A stretch of DNA of 64,000 nt from the NCBI RefSeq assembly GCF_000006565.2, contig NC_031475.1, positions 2,131,190 to 2,195,189 of the forward strand, in the 5' to 3' direction. The notes under the pieces are model-generated. The model was not told where the DNA came from. It worked only from the letters and a program-made list of their open reading frames with translations, and searched no databases. The position numbers were made by a program, and so were the translations under genes. Below, one piece after another: positions 62,536 through 64,000 of this stretch (positions are counted from its first letter, which is position 1; each line of letters begins with the position of its first letter). The stretch comes from Toxoplasma gondii ME49 (taxonomy: Eukaryota > Apicomplexa > Conoidasida > Eucoccidiorida > Sarcocystidae).

Positions 62536-64000
62536 AATTGCCTCAGAACGTGAAAGCGCATTCGTCCTCCATGAATGTGCCACTACGGCAAAGCACAAAG
62601 TCCATCCCCTGTAAGTGGTAGAAGAGGCCAAAGCGAAGGCGAGACTTGTGGCTGCCTCATAGTACAGTTACGTGAGGCATATCGGACTTCACAAAGAGAC
62701 TGTGGAAGAGCGTTAGGAGTTGGCAATGCCATGCGTCAGATCCATTTGTGGAGTTGGTAGTATGTTGGGCATCGCTCAGAGTGTCTGCGCCGCCGTGTTT
62801 TTGTTATTCGCATCCTGGCGGGGCCGTTTCCATGTCTAGCTGCGAAGTCTAAAACCGTGCTACTGATTATGAATTTCGATGGCATTCAAAGTGCTATTTC
62901 TTTTAGCCGTATCTTCTAGCTGCTATATCCTCCAATAGGCCAATGGCTGCGACCGCCGTCGTGAAGCGTCAACTTCGTGTTTGTGATCCGCCAAGTGACT
63001 AGCGCAATTTGTGTTGCCCCCCAATGGCGTAACTGTCAACGTGGTGGTGAGCCTCGTTGCACAAACAGCGTCGATAGACTGCGCCGACGAAAACTACCGG
63101 AATACAATGCTGGTACGGACGCAGGATCTGCAGTATTGAGTGATCCTCATCGTGTGCATCACCTTTTCACGCACATGGTCTGCTCTGCCCGACCACAGCA
63201 GCTAACCACTGTTCTACTAGGGCGACTTAGTCCGCGATCTTACCGCAGCTTGCTTCTGAGAATTCACGATTAGGCACGTTCACATAGGATGAGTGCGGGC
63301 CTGTAGAACACCGAAAACGAGATTTCTTGAGACGGACGAAAAGCCTTTTGATGGTGGGTATCCCGGAAGTCGTACGCGTAACAAAACCGTTGCTGAGGGG
63401 TCTATGAATGCTTTTCTGGTACACCTGTTTCACTCAGGTCTCGGAGTTATGTGCGCAAACCAGGCATTCTGCGCTCGATTGCTTCGCCGGGTACAACGCA
63501 TGTAATGAGGGCGTTCGTGACGAAGCGTCGGCCGCTTTCCAACACGCCAACACGGTCAGTGGCTTTCGGGAGCAAATACGTACGTCGTGACCACATTCGC
63601 TGAACAACGAGCACTGAGGAAATGTTCGTCACCGTCAAATGAACACAAAGTGAAAACCAACGTAGCCGCGTTTCTCAAGCTAAGTGACGTACGGCCGAAG
63701 TAGCCGGGCCGAATAGAAAATAATAAGTTGATGCATTGGAGAGCACCGAGTACGCTGTTGTTTTAGACTAGCATTTAGCACGTAGAGACACTGACAACCA
63801 TGGCTGCATGTCATCTTCCGCTTTCCACCGTAAGCCACTGCGCAGCATACTTTGCAAAAAGTGATGCAATTGTGAAGACGTTTTGGTCCACATAGTCAAG
63901 GTCTACACGTCCTTCACACTGCGTGGCTCGAAACAGTGTTGATACTCGACGGCATCCTACGTGCTCTGGTGAGCACCGGCCTGTCGAGGGGAATAAAAGA
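62536..64000. other. Window end, no supported gene
   Basis: Only short frames below about 100 codons are present on both strands. None has recognisable domains, and I could not join any pair by splice sites with matching phase. This could be intergenic DNA or intron of a gene continuing past the window. Confidence 0.4.

Overview
The window looks like nuclear DNA of a coccidian apicomplexan, a relative of Toxoplasma, Neospora or Sarcocystis. Base composition is near 50% GC. Genes are rich in GT-AG introns and separated by kilobases of non-coding DNA. Several proteins carry long Ala-, Ser- or Pro-rich disordered stretches. A membrane-skeleton alveolin (IMC-type) protein is present, and one intron holds organellar rRNA scraps of the kind abundant in Toxoplasma-type nuclear genomes. 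I cannot name the species. Most long open frames here are chance or antisense shadows, so I rebuilt genes exon by exon and required splice sites and codon phase to agree.

Layout, left to right. (1) 562-8124, plus: a Pumilio/PUF RNA-binding protein, 5' end outside the visible exons, with eight PUF repeats near the C terminus. (2) 8125-13828: nothing convincing. (3) 13829-20343, plus: an unidentified coiled-coil protein with a very long Ser/Thr/Pro/Gln-rich tail encoded in one 4.2 kb exon. (4) 22388-32012, minus: the large subunit of replication protein A (RPA1), rebuilt as 18 phase-consistent exons giving 621 residues. Its introns contain a 27-bp minisatellite and an insertion of large- and small-subunit organellar rRNA fragments. 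(5) 34299-36572, minus: a GNAT acetyltransferase resembling NAA60 (NatF), its fold interrupted by long insertions. (6) 38699-42436, plus: an alveolin of 759 residues with a duplicated 25-residue motif either side of a coiled coil. (7) about 44.3-54.6 kb, plus: a Sel1-repeat protein in many small exons, apparently preceded by coiled-coil exons. (8) 59015-61339, minus: a secreted protein with a signal peptide, a helical core, a Gly-rich region and an acidic tail on a tiny last exon. (9) weaker open frames at 56139-56666 (plus) and 61828-62535 (minus).

The genes do not form an operon or single pathway, as expected for this kind of genome. They cover post-transcriptional control (PUF), DNA replication and repair (RPA1), protein N-terminal acetylation (NAA60-like), the cortical membrane skeleton (alveolin), scaffold functions (Sel1, coiled coil) and probable secretion. 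Genes 3 and 4 converge; genes 5 and 6 diverge from a shared 2.1 kb upstream region. I saw no CRISPR array, complete transposon or confident tRNA. No wholly new multi-gene system is evident; the most unusual items are the duplicated alveolin motif, the split acetyltransferase and the rRNA insertion.
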